DNA of 57,388 bases from Cyanothece sp. BG0011 (GTDB lineage Bacteria > Cyanobacteriota > Cyanobacteriia > Cyanobacteriales > Microcystaceae), in assembly GCF_003013815.1 (NCBI RefSeq), contig NZ_PRLH01000006.1, positions 1-57,388 on the forward strand, written 5' to 3'. The position numbers were made by a program, and so were the translations under genes. The notes under the pieces were generated by a model. The model searched no databases. It was not told where the DNA came from and saw only the letters and a list, made by a program, of their open reading frames with translations. Below, in pieces: positions 17,533 through 28,615 of this stretch. Position 1 is the first letter of the stretch, and every line of letters starts with the position of its first letter.

Positions 17533-17562
17533 ATAAGATTTTAGTCATCACTTCTGACTTCT

Positions 17563-17590
17563 GTACAGACGTTTCATGAAACGTCTCTAC
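17563..17590. repeat. Dispersed palindrome between fdxN and nifS
   Basis: The core AGACGTTTCATGAAACGTCT (17567-17586) is a perfect 20-bp palindrome, with the flanks GTA and TAC extending it over one mismatch pair. ACTTCTG heptamers surround it. A shorter relative (GACGTTT-CTC-AAACGTC) lies in the nifH leader at 19918-19934. Confidence 0.75.
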
Positions 17591-17625
17591 CACTTCTGAC
17601 TTCATCTGACTTCTGGTACAAACTG

Positions 17626-18831
17626 ATGAGAGACTGTATATATCTAGACAATAACGCAACCACCCAAATAGATGAGGAAGTGCTAGGCACAATGATGCCT
17701 TATCTTACCCTCTACTACGGTAACCCCTCCAGTATGCACACCTTTGGGGGACAAGTCGGAAAAGCCGTTAAAACCGCCAGGGAACAAGTAGCATCTTTAC
17801 TCGGTGCCGAACCTTCAGAAATTGTTTTTACCAGTTGCGGAACCGAAGGAGATAATGCAGCTATCCGTGCAGCCCTCACCGCTCAACCCAATAAACGTCA
17901 TATTATTACAACAGAAGTCGAACATCCTGCGGTTTTAAACCTTTGCAGACATTTAGAAAAACAAGGATATACCGTCACTTATCTCGGCGTTGATAGTCAA
18001 GGCAGATTGGATCTCGATGAAGTGCAAGCATCCTTAACCGGTGGCACCGCCCTCGTTACCATCATGTATGCTAATAACGAAACCGGTGTTGTCTTCCCCA
18101 TCGAACAAGTGGGAGCCATGGCCAAAGAATATGGGGCCCTATTCCATGTCGATGCAGTGCAAGCTGTCGGGAAAATTCCGCTAGACATGAGCAATAGCAC
18201 CATCGATATGCTCACCCTCTCCGGTCATAAAGTTCATGCGCCCAAAGGCATTGGTGCTTTATATGTGCGTAAAGGAACCCGTTTTCGTCCCTTTATGGTG
18301 GGAGGCCATCAAGAAAGGGGCCGCCGTGGAGGAACAGAAAATGTACCCGGTATCGTAGCCTTAGGGAAAGCCTGTGAATTAGCAGAATACCACCTGGCTA
18401 ATATCTCTCACGAAAGACAATTAAGAGATTATTTAGAAACCAGCATTCTCACCCTAATTCCTGATACAGTAGTAAATGGAAGTACAAAAGAAAGATTACC
18501 TAACACCACTAATATCGGTTTTAAATATATCGAAGGGGAAGCCATTTTACTCTCCATGAATCAGTACGGTATCTGTGCCTCTTCTGGTTCGGCTTGCACC
18601 TCTGGTTCCCTTGAACCCTCTCATGTGTTGAGAGCTATGGGACTTCCCTATAGTGTCTTACACGGTTCCATTCGCTTTAGTCTCTCTCGCTATACCACCC
18701 AGGATGAGATCCAGCGTGTGATTGAAGTTTTACCTGATACCATTGCACGTTTGCGATCGCTGTCTCCCTTTAGTAGCGATGACGCAACCTGGTTACAAGA
18801 ACAAGAAAAAGCAACTTTAGCTAAGAATTAA
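17626..18831 (+). CDS. nifS: Cysteine desulfurase NifS
   Basis: A 401-residue PLP enzyme that takes sulfur from cysteine for nitrogenase Fe-S cluster assembly on NifU. The PLP lysine is in LSGHKVHAPKGIGALYV (about residue 202), and the mobile active-site Cys in CASSGSACTSG (about residue 325). The N-terminus YLDNNATTQIDEEVL is typical of the class. The stop codon lies inside the first unit of a heptamer repeat array. It is followed by nifU in the same direction. Confidence 0.96.
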   Translation: MRDCIYLDNNATTQIDEEVLGTMMPYLTLYYGNPSSMHTFGGQVGKAVKTAREQVASLLGAEPSEIVFTSCGTEGDNAAIRAALTAQPNKRHIITTEVEHPAVLNLCRHLEKQGYTVTYLGVDSQGRLDLDEVQASLTGGTALVTIMYANNETGVVFPIEQVGAMAKEYGALFHVDAVQAVGKIPLDMSNSTIDMLTLSGHKVHAPKGIGALYVRKGTRFRPFMVGGHQERGRRGGTENVPGIVALGKACELAEYHLANISHERQLRDYLETSILTLIPDTVVNGSTKERLPNTTNIGFKYIEGEAILLSMNQYGICASSGSACTSGSLEPSHVLRAMGLPYSVLHGSIRFSLSRYTTQDEIQRVIEVLPDTIARLRSLSPFSSDDATWLQEQEKATLAKN

Positions 18832-18901
18832 GAATGAAGAATGAAGAATGAAGAATTAAAACAAAATTGCCTTTTAAATTCTACATTCTTAATTCTAAAT
18901 T
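18824..18901. repeat. Paired heptamer arrays, nifS-nifU spacer
   Basis: Five AGAATTA/AGAATGA heptamers (18824-18858) are followed by ATTCTAC/ATTCTTA/ATTCTAA units (about 18878-18901) that are nearly complementary and can fold back. The first unit supplies the last codons and stop of nifS. Confidence 0.7.
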
Positions 18902-18944
18902 TTCCCCTCAACTATTAACGAAGAATTTTAACTGGTAACTGCTC

Positions 18945-19826
18945 ATGTGGGAATATACAGACAAAGTAATGGATCTCTTCTATAATCCTCGTAATCAAGG
19001 AACGATTACCGAGAAAGGAGAAGGACAAGCGATCACAACGGGAGAAGTCGGTAGTATTGCTTGTGGAGATGCTCTAAGATTACATCTCAAAGTGGATGAA
19101 AAAACAGAAATTATTTTAGATGCACGGTTTCAAACCTTTGGATGTGCTTCTGCGATCGCTTCTTCTTCAGCGTTGACTGAGTTACTGGTTGGCAAAACCT
19201 TAGATGAAGCCTTAAGTCTCACCAATAAAGAGATCGCTGACTTCTTAGGAGGTTTACCAGAAGAGAAAATGCACTGTTCGGTGATGGGACAAGAAGCCTT
19301 AGAAGCTGCTATCTTTAACTACAGAGGCATTCCCCTCGATAACCACGAAGATGATGAAGGAGCCTTAATCTGTCGTTGCTTCGGAGTGACTGATAGTCGT
19401 ATTCGTCGCATTGTCTTAGAAAATGACTTGACCACAGCAGAGCAAGTCACCAACTATGTTAAAGCCGGGGGGGGATGCGGTTCCTGTTTAGCGGATATCG
19501 ATGATATGATCGCAGATATTCTGCAAGAAAAAACCACTGCCGTTGCCGTTGCCACCGAAGTGGTTAAGGCCAAATCAGAAACCAAACCCTTAACTAACTT
19601 ACAAAAAATCACCCTTATTCAACAAGTCTTAGAAGAAGAAATCAAACCCTTCTTAGCCAAAGATGGGGGAGACTTAGAATTAATTGATATCGAAGGAGAC
19701 TTAGTAAAAGTCACCCTAAAAGGAGCCTGTGGTTCTTGTGCCAGTAGCACCGCTACCCTTAAAGGCGGTATTGAAGCCAGACTCAAAGAGAAGGTTTCCC
19801 CAGATTTAACAGTAATTGCAGTGTAA
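18945..19826 (+). CDS. nifU: Fe-S cluster scaffold NifU
   Basis: A 293-residue three-part scaffold. Residues 1-125 form an IscU-like domain with the assembly Cys in SIACGDAL, FGCASA and MHCSVMG. Residues about 133-185 form a BFD-like 2Fe-2S domain (ICRCFGVTDSRIRR, then GGGCGSCLADI). Residues about 215-293 form an Nfu domain with GACGSCASSTATLKGGIE. It receives sulfur from NifS and delivers 4Fe-4S clusters to NifH and to cofactor assembly. The ATG at 18945 begins MWEYTDKVMDLFYNPRNQG, the usual NifU start. Confidence 0.96.
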   Translation: MWEYTDKVMDLFYNPRNQGTITEKGEGQAITTGEVGSIACGDALRLHLKVDEKTEIILDARFQTFGCASAIASSSALTELLVGKTLDEALSLTNKEIADFLGGLPEEKMHCSVMGQEALEAAIFNYRGIPLDNHEDDEGALICRCFGVTDSRIRRIVLENDLTTAEQVTNYVKAGGGCGSCLADIDDMIADILQEKTTAVAVATEVVKAKSETKPLTNLQKITLIQQVLEEEIKPFLAKDGGDLELIDIEGDLVKVTLKGACGSCASSTATLKGGIEARLKEKVSPDLTVIAV

Positions 19827-19859
19827 ATCAATAATCAAGCCAATAACAAGGAGAACACT

Positions 19860-19901
19860 ATGTTAACTCAAAAGAAAGGTAGAGAGCGATCGCCTCCATA
19901 A
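19860..19901 (+). CDS. Putative 13-residue leader peptide upstream of nifH
   Basis: A short frame encodes MLTQKKGRERSPP. It is preceded by the strong ribosome-binding site AAGGAG at 19848-19853, seven bases before the ATG, and contains a HIP1 octamer. It lies 33 bases after nifU and 337 before nifH. The ribosome-binding site is better than those of most genes here, suggesting either a translated leader or a decayed gene start. No database support is available to me. Confidence 0.4.
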   Translation: MLTQKKGRERSPP

Positions 19902-21110
<1,209 letters not shown>

Positions 21111-21163
21111 ACTGAGTCTCGCTTAGTAGGATTGAGGATCATTCTAAGGCAAATACAGTGAAC

Positions 21164-21235
21164 AGAATGAAGAATGCAGAATGCAGAATGCAGAATGTGT
21201 AATTAATTCTAAATTCTAAATTCTAAATTCTAAAT
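21164..21235. repeat. Paired heptamer arrays, nifH-nifD spacer
   Basis: Five AGAATGC-type heptamers (21164-21198) face four ATTCTAA heptamers (21206-21233) across a short loop. The arms are partly complementary and can form a foldback in the nifHDK transcript. Confidence 0.7.
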
Positions 21236-21320
21236 TTTTGAAAACTGATAACTGCTCATTTGCCTTCCCCTCTTTCCCTTTCTCTAATTTTTCTTCTACA
21301 CCAACTTTGAGAGGAACACC

Positions 21321-22763
21321 ATGGCAACAGTTGAAGACAATAAGAAGCTCATTGCCGACGTTCTGTCGACTTATCCCGAAAAAGCTGCTAAAAAACGTGC
21401 AAAACACTTAGGTGTTTACGAAGAAGGCGAAGCTGATTGTGGCGTAAAATCCAATAAACAATCCTTACCTGGGGTTATGACCGCTCGTGGTTGTGCCTAT
21501 GCAGGATCAAAAGGGGTTGTTTGGGGTCCGATTAAGGATATGGTTCACATCTCCCACGGTCCTGTGGGTTGTGGTTACTATTCCTGGTCTGGTCGTCGTA
21601 ACTACTACATCGGAACCACTGGGGTTGATAGCTTCGGTACTATGCAGTTTACCTCCGATTTCCAAGAACGGGACATCGTTTTTGGTGGAGACAAAAAACT
21701 CGCTAAAATCATTGATGAAATTGAAGAATTATTCCCCTTAAACGGTGGTGTTTCTGTTCAGTCAGAATGTCCCGTTGGTTTAATCGGAGATGACATCGAA
21801 TCCGTTGCTCGTACCAAGAGCAAAGAAACCGGTAAATCTGTTGTTCCCGTCCGTTGTGAAGGGTTCCGTGGGGTTTCTCAGTCCTTAGGACACCACATCG
21901 CTAACGACATGATTCGTGACTGGGTTTTCCCCACTGCTGACAAAGAAAACGCAGAAAACGGATTTGAAGGCACTCCTTATGACGTAGCCATCATTGGTGA
22001 CTACAACATCGGTGGAGATGCTTGGTCTAGCCGTATCTTACTTGAAGAAATCGGTCTTCGTGTGGTAGCACAATGGTCTGGTGACGGTACTTTAACCGAG
22101 ATGAAGGCAACCCCCAACGTTAAGTTGAACCTCATCCACTGTTATCGTTCCATGAACTATATCAGTCGTCACATGGAAGAAAAATATGGTATTCCCTGGT
22201 TAGAATACAACTTCTTTGGTCCTACCAAAATTGCTGCTTCTTTAAGAGAAATCGCTTCACGCTTTGATGAGAAAATTCAAGCGAAAGCTGAAGAAGTCAT
22301 CGAGAAGTACAGAAAGCAATCTGAAGAAGTCATTGCTAAGTACCGTCCTCGTTTAGAAGGTAAGTCCGTAATGATGATGGTGGGTGGTTTACGTCCCCGT
22401 CACGTTGTTCCTGCTTTCAAAGACTTAGGCATGGAAATCATCGGAACTGGATATGAATTCGCTCACGGTGATGACTACAAACGTACCACTGGCTACGTTG
22501 AAGATGCTACCCTCATCTATGATGACGTAACTGGTTATGAATTTGAAGAGTTCGTTAAAGAACTTAAGCCTGACTTAGTTGCTGCTGGTATCAAAGAGAA
22601 GTATGTCTTCCAAAAGATGGCTCTTCCCTTCCGTCAAATGCACTCTTGGGATTACTCCGGACCTTACCACGGTTATGATGGCTTCGCTATCTTCGCCCGT
22701 GACATGGACTTAGCCCTCAATAGTCCCACCTGGGGATTAATTGGCACCCCTTGGAATAAATAA
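21321..22763 (+). CDS. nifD: Nitrogenase molybdenum-iron protein alpha chain NifD
   Basis: A 480-residue subunit that holds FeMo-co. P-cluster ligands are seen as C58 ([10 protein letters not shown]), C84 ([10 protein letters not shown]) and the Cys of [11 protein letters not shown] (about residue 150). The cofactor ligands are the Cys in [10 protein letters not shown] (about 270) and the His in [13 protein letters not shown] (about 440). It works with NifK as an alpha2beta2 tetramer. Length and motifs are normal for the Mo-dependent form, and no excision element interrupts the gene. Confidence 0.98.
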   Translation: MATVEDNKKLIADVLSTYPEKAAKKRAKHLGVYEEGEADCGVKSNKQSLPGVMTARGCAYAGSKGVVWGPIKDMVHISHGPVGCGYYSWSGRRNYYIGTTGVDSFGTMQFTSDFQERDIVFGGDKKLAKIIDEIEELFPLNGGVSVQSECPVGLIGDDIESVARTKSKETGKSVVPVRCEGFRGVSQSLGHHIANDMIRDWVFPTADKENAENGFEGTPYDVAIIGDYNIGGDAWSSRILLEEIGLRVVAQWSGDGTLTEMKATPNVKLNLIHCYRSMNYISRHMEEKYGIPWLEYNFFGPTKIAASLREIASRFDEKIQAKAEEVIEKYRKQSEEVIAKYRPRLEGKSVMMMVGGLRPRHVVPAFKDLGMEIIGTGYEFAHGDDYKRTTGYVEDATLIYDDVTGYEFEEFVKELKPDLVAAGIKEKYVFQKMALPFRQMHSWDYSGPYHGYDGFAIFARDMDLALNSPTWGLIGTPWNK

Positions 22764-22800
22764 GAGGGAGGATGATCATGGGGGATCAACTAGATAAGGG

Positions 22801-22866
22801 AGAATTAAGAATTAAGAATTAAGAATTAAGAAACTTCTAAATTCTACATTCTAAATTCTACATTTA
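22801..22866. repeat. Paired heptamer arrays, nifD-nifK spacer
   Basis: Four AGAATTA units (22801-22828) are followed by TTCTAAA/TTCTACA units to 22866. They are opposite in orientation and partly complementary. A pyrimidine-rich tract follows before nifK. Confidence 0.7.
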
Positions 22867-22943
22867 CCTCCCACACCCCCCCTCTCTCCCCTTTTCCAAG
22901 TTCGTTTGTCTGAGATATCCATCCTATACTGGAGTTACCACCA

Positions 22944-24479
22944 ATGGCTCAAAACGTAAACAACATTAAGGATCACGTTGATCTATTCCATCAGCCTGAA
23001 TACCAAGAACTTTTTGAAAATAAGAAACAGTTTGAAGGAATGCCTTCTGCTGAGAAAGTTCAAGAAGTAGCTGAATGGACCAAATCCTGGGAATATCGGG
23101 AAAAGAACTTTGCTCGTGAAGCGTTAACCGTTAACCCTGCTAAAGCTTGTCAACCTTTAGGTGCTTTACTCGCTGCGATCGGCTTTGAAGGAACCTTACC
23201 CTTCGTTCACGGTTCTCAAGGTTGTGTGGCTTACTTCCGTACCCACTTAACCCGTCACTTCAAAGAGCCTGTTAGTGCTGTTTCTTCTTCCATGACTGAA
23301 AACGCTGCGGTTTTCGGTGGATTAAAGAACATGGTTGATGGACTTCAAAACTCCTACGCTCTTTACAAGCCCAAAATGATCGCTGTCTGTACAACTTGTA
23401 TGGCTGAGGTTATTGGGGATGACTTAGGTGCTTTCTTAGGAAATGCTCGTCAAGACGGTGCTATTCCTGACGATTTACCTGTACCTTTTGCTCATACACC
23501 TAGTTTTGTGGGTTCCCACATCACTGGTTATGACAGCATGATGAAATCGATTCTTTCTACCTTAACTGAAGGTAAGAAGAAAGAAACCACCAACGGTAAA
23601 ATCAACTTCATCGCTGGATTTGAAACCTACATCGGTAACGTCCGTGCGTTGAAAAACATCATCTCTGCATTTGACTTAGAAGGTACTCTTTTAAGCGACA
23701 CCGAAATGTACTTAGATTCTCCCAACTTAGGGGAATTCAAAATGTACCATGAAGGAACTTCCTTAGAAGATGCTGCTGATTCTATCAACGCTGAAGCTAC
23801 CGTTACCCTTCAAACCTACACCACTCCTAAAACTCGTGAATACATCGAGAAGAAGTGGGGACAAAAAACCTACACCTATCGTCCTTGGGGTATTAAAGCG
23901 ACTGATGAGTTCTTAATGGGCTTATCTGAGTTAACTGGCAAACCCATTCCTAAAGAGTTTGAAATCGCTCGTGGACGTGCTGTTGACGCAATGACCGATA
24001 CTCAAGCTTGGGTACATGGTAAGCGTGCTGCAGTTTACGGTGATCCTGATCTCGTAATGGGCTTATTACAGTTCATGTTAGAAATGGGTATCGAGCCTGT
24101 TCACGTCTTGGTTAACAACAGCACCAAGGAATTTGAAGAAGAAGCTAAAGCATTATTAGCTGCTAGTCCTTACGGACAACAAGCTACCGTTTGGGGTGGT
24201 AAAGACTTATGGCATATGCGCTCTTTACTCTTCACTGAGCCTGTTGACTTCTTAGTTGGTAATTCCTACGCTAAGTATTTACAGCGTGATACCAAGACTC
24301 CTTTAATCCGTATTGGATATCCTATCTTTGATCGCCATCACTTACACCGTTACTCTACCATCGGTTATGAAGGGGCTATCAACCTACTCAACTGGATCGC
24401 CAATGGACTAATGGATGAATTAGATCGCAAGACAGATACTCCTTCTGTAACGGATATTTCTTTTGACTTAGTTCGTTAA
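22944..24479 (+). CDS. nifK: Nitrogenase molybdenum-iron protein beta chain NifK
   Basis: A 511-residue beta subunit that shares the P-cluster with NifD. P-cluster Cys are C69 (KACQPLGALLA), C94 (GSQGCVAYF) and one of the pair in CTTCMAEVIGDDLG (about residue 150). The N-terminal extension of about 60 residues (FENKKQFEGMPSAEKV) that wraps NifD is present. Codon use is close to that of nifH and nifD, as expected for highly expressed genes. Confidence 0.98.
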   Translation: MAQNVNNIKDHVDLFHQPEYQELFENKKQFEGMPSAEKVQEVAEWTKSWEYREKNFAREALTVNPAKACQPLGALLAAIGFEGTLPFVHGSQGCVAYFRTHLTRHFKEPVSAVSSSMTENAAVFGGLKNMVDGLQNSYALYKPKMIAVCTTCMAEVIGDDLGAFLGNARQDGAIPDDLPVPFAHTPSFVGSHITGYDSMMKSILSTLTEGKKKETTNGKINFIAGFETYIGNVRALKNIISAFDLEGTLLSDTEMYLDSPNLGEFKMYHEGTSLEDAADSINAEATVTLQTYTTPKTREYIEKKWGQKTYTYRPWGIKATDEFLMGLSELTGKPIPKEFEIARGRAVDAMTDTQAWVHGKRAAVYGDPDLVMGLLQFMLEMGIEPVHVLVNNSTKEFEEEAKALLAASPYGQQATVWGGKDLWHMRSLLFTEPVDFLVGNSYAKYLQRDTKTPLIRIGYPIFDRHHLHRYSTIGYEGAINLLNWIANGLMDELDRKTDTPSVTDISFDLVR

Positions 24480-24564
24480 TCCAAGGAAATCTGAATACGA
24501 GGGAGACTAGGAAGATTCAGGGAGTACCTTACTCCCCCCTCTCCTCTCCTCTCCCCTCTTTTTT

Positions 24565-24609
24565 GAAGTTAGAAGTTTGAAGTCAGAAGTCAGAAGTTAG
24601 AAGTTTGAA
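24565..24609. repeat. AGAAGTT heptamer array after nifK
   Basis: Six to seven GAAGTTA/GAAGTCA/GAAGTTT heptamers run in tandem, preceded by a pyrimidine-rich tract (24527-24562). Unlike the neighbouring spacers, no complementary second arm is present. Confidence 0.65.
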
Positions 24610-24695
24610 ATTAATATTCTCCCTGCTCCTGCGCTCCCTACTCCCCTGCTTCACATAAAACTCTCTGCCACTATATTTTAATCAAAGATGAGGAA

Positions 24696-25004
24696 ATGGT
24701 TATGACGAGTCCTACTCCTTATTCTACGGGCAAAAAATTTACACTCGACCCCCTTTTTCCCCTAAAACGCAGGCTTAATCGTATAGAGGTGACAAGTACC
24801 TCTTTTGCTCATTTTATCTGTCGAGTCATTCCTTGTTCTTGTCCCTTTGAAAGAACCATAACTGTGTTAGGACGCCAGTTATTCCACATTCCTCCTCTAT
24901 GTAAATTGAATCCTTTTTATCATGAATTTGTCTCATTACGACTTAAAGCCTTAAGTTATCTATCAGATATTTGTGGTGAAAATGTTGATCATTATATTTG
25001 TTAA
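24696..25004 (+). CDS. Mo-dependent nitrogenase C-terminal-domain protein
   Basis: A 102-residue protein whose second half (FERTITVLGRQLFHIPPLCKL, then NPFYHEFVSLRLKALSYLSD) matches my memory of the cyanobacterial Mo-nitro_C family. The family was named because the domain follows nitrogenase in some sequences. It has Cys in FICRVIPCSCPFE and at the end (YIC). Its function is not known. It sits between nifK and nifE in the same direction, with GAGG before the ATG. Confidence 0.75.
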   Translation: MVMTSPTPYSTGKKFTLDPLFPLKRRLNRIEVTSTSFAHFICRVIPCSCPFERTITVLGRQLFHIPPLCKLNPFYHEFVSLRLKALSYLSDICGENVDHYIC

Positions 25005-25072
25005 GTGATTATTAATTATTAATCATTAATTATTAATTGCTCGGTCATCGGTAATTATTAGGGAATTCAGTC

Positions 25073-26491
25073 ATGAAACTAACGAAGAGCAAAATTAACG
25101 ATCTATTGACACAACCAGGTTGTGAACATAATCAAAATAAGGAAGGTCAAGGTAAAAATAAGTCTTGTACTCAAACCGCTAACCCCGGTTCTGCTCAAGG
25201 AGGTTGTGCGTTTGATGGGGCTTCTATTGCTTTAGTTCCTATCACCGATGCTGCTCATTTAGTTCATGGTCCGATTGGTTGTTCTGGTAATAGTTGGAAC
25301 AGTCGCGGTAGTCTCTCTAGTGGTCCAATGACTTATAAGATGGGTTTCACTACCGATTTATCAGAAAATGATATTATTTTTGGTGGGGAAAAGAAGCTTT
25401 ATAAGGCGATCGCTCAATTAATAAAAAAGTATCATCCGGCTGCTATTTTTGTCTATTCTACCTGTGTAACGGCACTGATTGGTGATGATTTAGATGCGGT
25501 TTGTAAGGCAGCTACAGATAAATATAAAACCCCAGTTATTCCGGTTCATGCTCCGGGGTTTGTGGGAAGTAAAAACTTAGGAAATCGTCTCGGAGGCGAG
25601 GCTTTATTAGATCATGTCGTCGGGACAAAAGAACCGGAATATACCACTGCTTACGACATTAATTTAATCGGTGAATATAATGTTGCCGGTGAAATGTGGG
25701 GGGTTCTTCCTCTGTTTAAAAAGGCGGGAATTCGTGTTTTAGCAAAGATTACAGGGGATGCTCGTTACGAAGAGGTTTGCTCTGCTCATCGGGCAAAACT
25801 AAACGTCATGATTTGCTCTAAGGCCTTAATTAATATGGCCTCTGCCATGAAAGAACGCTACAACATTCCTTATATTGAGGAATCTTTCTATGGTGTCCAA
25901 GACATGAACCGTTGTCTACGCAATATTGCTCAATTTTTTGGGGATAAAGTATTAATAGAACGGGTTGAAGAAATAATCGAAGAAGAAACCAATAAATTAA
26001 ACATTGCTTTAGCCCCTTATCGGGAACGTCTCAAGGGTAAGCGCATGGTCCTCTACACCGGCGGTGTTAAGAGTTGGTCCATTGTTTCGGCAGCCCAAGA
26101 CTTAGGCATGGAAGTGGTAGCCACTAGCACCAAGAAAAGCACAGAAGAAGATAAGGGACGCATTAAGAAACTTTTGGGCAAAGATGGCATTATGCTCGAA
26201 AAAGGAAGCCCAGAGGAGCTTTTACGAGTCATTGAGAAGACAAAAGCTGACCTCTTGGTGGCAGGGGGCAGAAACCAATACACCGCACTCAAAGCGAGAA
26301 TTCCTTTCTTAGATATTAACCAAGAACGTCACCATCCCTACGCTGGTTATATCGGTATGGTGGAAATGGCCAGGGAGTTAAGCGAAGCAGTTTATAGTCC
26401 CATCTGGCAACAGGTTCGTAAACCGGCTCCTTGGGAAATCTGGCAACAGGAACATGAAAGTTTATTGAACTTAGAAGCAGAAGGGGAATAA
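25073..26491 (+). CDS. nifE: Nitrogenase cofactor scaffold NifE
   Basis: A 472-residue NifD paralogue. With NifN it forms the scaffold on which NifB-co matures before transfer to NifDK. The Cys that bind its cluster occur in GGCAFDGAS, IGCSGNSW and STCVTALIGDDL. The Cys-rich N-terminus (PGCEHNQNKEGQGKNKSC) is typical of NifE. The C-terminal half has the ligand-like RHHPYAGYIG. It is probably co-transcribed with nifN, 101 bases downstream. Confidence 0.96.
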   Translation: MKLTKSKINDLLTQPGCEHNQNKEGQGKNKSCTQTANPGSAQGGCAFDGASIALVPITDAAHLVHGPIGCSGNSWNSRGSLSSGPMTYKMGFTTDLSENDIIFGGEKKLYKAIAQLIKKYHPAAIFVYSTCVTALIGDDLDAVCKAATDKYKTPVIPVHAPGFVGSKNLGNRLGGEALLDHVVGTKEPEYTTAYDINLIGEYNVAGEMWGVLPLFKKAGIRVLAKITGDARYEEVCSAHRAKLNVMICSKALINMASAMKERYNIPYIEESFYGVQDMNRCLRNIAQFFGDKVLIERVEEIIEEETNKLNIALAPYRERLKGKRMVLYTGGVKSWSIVSAAQDLGMEVVATSTKKSTEEDKGRIKKLLGKDGIMLEKGSPEELLRVIEKTKADLLVAGGRNQYTALKARIPFLDINQERHHPYAGYIGMVEMARELSEAVYSPIWQQVRKPAPWEIWQQEHESLLNLEAEGE

Positions 26492-26492
26492 T

Positions 26493-26565
26493 GAATTAAG
26501 AATGTAGAATTAAGAATTTAGAAAATATATAATTCTACATTCTACATTCTGCATTTTAAATTTTC
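26493..26565. repeat. Paired heptamer arrays, nifE-nifN spacer
   Basis: GAATTAA/GAATGTA/GAATTTA units (26493-26523) are followed by ATTCTAC/ATTCTGC units (26531-26556). The arms are close to complementary and form a foldback. Confidence 0.7.
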
Positions 26566-26592
26566 CCCTACACCCCACACCCTAACAAAGCA

Positions 26593-27957
26593 ATGACAAC
26601 CATACTCAACCCTCACAAGTCTCTATCAGTCAACCCTTTAAAAATGAGTCAACCCCTAGGGGCAGCCTTAGCGTTTTTGGGGTTGCGGAAAATGATGCCC
26701 CTATTTCATGGCTCCCAAGGATGTACCGCGTTTGCTAAAGTTGTCCTGGTGCGTCATTTTCGTGAGTCTATCCCCCTGTCTACCACTGCCATGACCGAAG
26801 TTAGTACCATTTTGGGGGGGGAAGATAATATAGAACAGGCGATCTTAACCATCTTAGAAAAATATCAGCCTCAAATTATTGGCCTGTTAACCACTGGGTT
26901 AACGGAGACAAGAGGGGATGATATGCCGCGCATCCTTAAAACATTTCGGGAAAAACACCCAGAACTAGATAGTTTTCCTGTTATTTCTGTTTCTACCCCT
27001 GATTATAAGGGATCGTTACAAGATGGTTACACAGCAGCGGTTGAAAGTATTGTTTCTACGGACTACAGTAATGTAGCGGATGATGAACCCCCCACCGTGG
27101 GAATGAAACCCCAAGTGACAGTATTATGTGCTTCCCATTTGTCTCCTGGGGACGTAGAAGAGATCAAAACTATCATTGAAGGGTTTGGTATTACCCCGAT
27201 TATGGTGCCTGACTTATCTCGTTCGTTGGATGGCCATTTAGAGGATGATTATCATACAGTAACCACGGGAGGCACTAGCTTAACTCAATTAAAACAGTTA
27301 AACCGGTCTTGTTTAACGTTAGCGATTGGGGAAAGTATGCGTAAAGCTGCGACAATTTTACAGGAACGTTTCGGCACAAAATACCAAGTATTTTCCCGTT
27401 TAGCTGGTTTAGATGCAGTTGATTCGTTTGTCTGGGAATTGTCGCAAATTTTAACCTCTCGTTGCGATCATCATTTTCCGATTGTGCCAAATGTTCCGGC
27501 TCATTTACAACGACAACGCCGGCAGTTACAAGATGTGATTCTTGATACTCATTTCTATTTTGGGGGTAAGAAAGTTTCTTTAGCTTTAGAACCTGATTTG
27601 CTCTATCAAACTGCTTGGTTATTAACAGAAATGGGAGCAAACATTCAAGCTGCTGTGACCACGACAAAGTCCCCCCTCTTGGAGAATTTACCCATCGATA
27701 CAGTAACCATTGGTGACTTAGAAGATTTAGAAGAATTGGCTGTTGGTTCGGATTTAATTATTACGAATTCTCACGGTACTAGCTTAGCCAAACGTCTCAA
27801 AGCTCCCTTATATAGAATGGGTTATCCTGTGTTTGATCAATTGGGATTAGGTCAACGCTGTTTAGTGGGATATCGTGGCACCATGAAGTTTTTATTTGAT
27901 GTTGGCAATATTCTTATGGAAGAAGAAGCCAAACATAGTCCCGTTGCTCTACATTAA
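26593..27957 (+). CDS. nifN: Nitrogenase cofactor scaffold NifN
   Basis: A 454-residue NifK paralogue, partner of NifE in FeMo-co assembly. The start MTTILNPHKSLSVNPLKMSQ, then FHGSQGCTAFAKVVLVRHFRE, are the usual NifN signatures; the Cys in GSQGC is the likely cluster ligand. TTGLTETRGDD aligns with the region that carries further ligands in NifK but lacks the Cys, as in other NifN proteins. The C-terminus is NifN-like, with no fused NifX domain, and nifX follows separately. Confidence 0.95.
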   Translation: MTTILNPHKSLSVNPLKMSQPLGAALAFLGLRKMMPLFHGSQGCTAFAKVVLVRHFRESIPLSTTAMTEVSTILGGEDNIEQAILTILEKYQPQIIGLLTTGLTETRGDDMPRILKTFREKHPELDSFPVISVSTPDYKGSLQDGYTAAVESIVSTDYSNVADDEPPTVGMKPQVTVLCASHLSPGDVEEIKTIIEGFGITPIMVPDLSRSLDGHLEDDYHTVTTGGTSLTQLKQLNRSCLTLAIGESMRKAATILQERFGTKYQVFSRLAGLDAVDSFVWELSQILTSRCDHHFPIVPNVPAHLQRQRRQLQDVILDTHFYFGGKKVSLALEPDLLYQTAWLLTEMGANIQAAVTTTKSPLLENLPIDTVTIGDLEDLEELAVGSDLIITNSHGTSLAKRLKAPLYRMGYPVFDQLGLGQRCLVGYRGTMKFLFDVGNILMEEEAKHSPVALH

Positions 27958-28011
27958 CACGGGTTTACTGTTTAAACTTTTCCCTTATTTCATTCATCTG
28001 AGAGGAAAAAC

Positions 28012-28428
28012 ATGAAAGTTGCATTTACTACTAGCGATAATGTCCATGTCAACGCTCACTTTGGTTGGGCGAAGAACATCGACTTATATGATGTGTCTCC
28101 TGACGGCTTCAATTTTGTCAATACCCTAGAGTTTGGTGGCGACTTAAAAGAAGACGGTAACGAAGACAAATTAGTACCTAAATTAGAGGCATTAGATGGC
28201 TGTACGTTACTCTATGTTTCTGCCATTGGTGGCAGTGCGGCAGCCCGTTTAATCCGTCAAAATGTGACCCCTATTAAAGCAAGAACTGACCAGGATAAAA
28301 TTGACGAAATTCTAGGGGAATTAGTCAAAACTTTAAAAGGAAATCCTCCTCCTTGGTTACGGAAGGTTCTGCAAAAAGAAGCGGGACTTGAGCCAACGCC
28401 TAACTTTTTATCTGAAGAAGATGAATAA
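28012..28428 (+). CDS. nifX: NifX, cofactor carrier
   Basis: A 138-residue protein of the NifX/NafY/NifB C-terminal fold: MKVAFTTSDNVHVNAHFGWA at the start, then ALDGCTLLYVSAIGGSAAARLI. NifX is known to bind NifB-co and VK-cluster and to pass them between NifB and NifEN. Its domain resembles the C-terminal part of NifB in this window ([10 protein letters not shown]). It starts 54 bases after nifN with AGAGGA before the ATG. Confidence 0.93.
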   Translation: MKVAFTTSDNVHVNAHFGWAKNIDLYDVSPDGFNFVNTLEFGGDLKEDGNEDKLVPKLEALDGCTLLYVSAIGGSAAARLIRQNVTPIKARTDQDKIDEILGELVKTLKGNPPPWLRKVLQKEAGLEPTPNFLSEEDE

Positions 28429-28615
28429 CGGGTAATTAGTGAAAAGTTAGCAGTTACCAGTCATCAATAAATTGAGAATTGATAGCTGCTTTCTGATCGG
28501 TTTATTTCCCTATTTTCCTCTTCTTAATTGTCTTAAAACTTCTATGAATAATTAACAACAAAATAGTGTAAAATTGTTCATAGATAACGGAAATGCTCTC
28601 ATTGTAATTGTTATT

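Noticed and set aside
21321-22763. nifD excision element as in heterocyst-forming cyanobacteria
   Set aside because: nifD, nifH, nifK, fdxN and hupL-type interruption sites were considered; all nif genes here are continuous and no xis recombinase is present.
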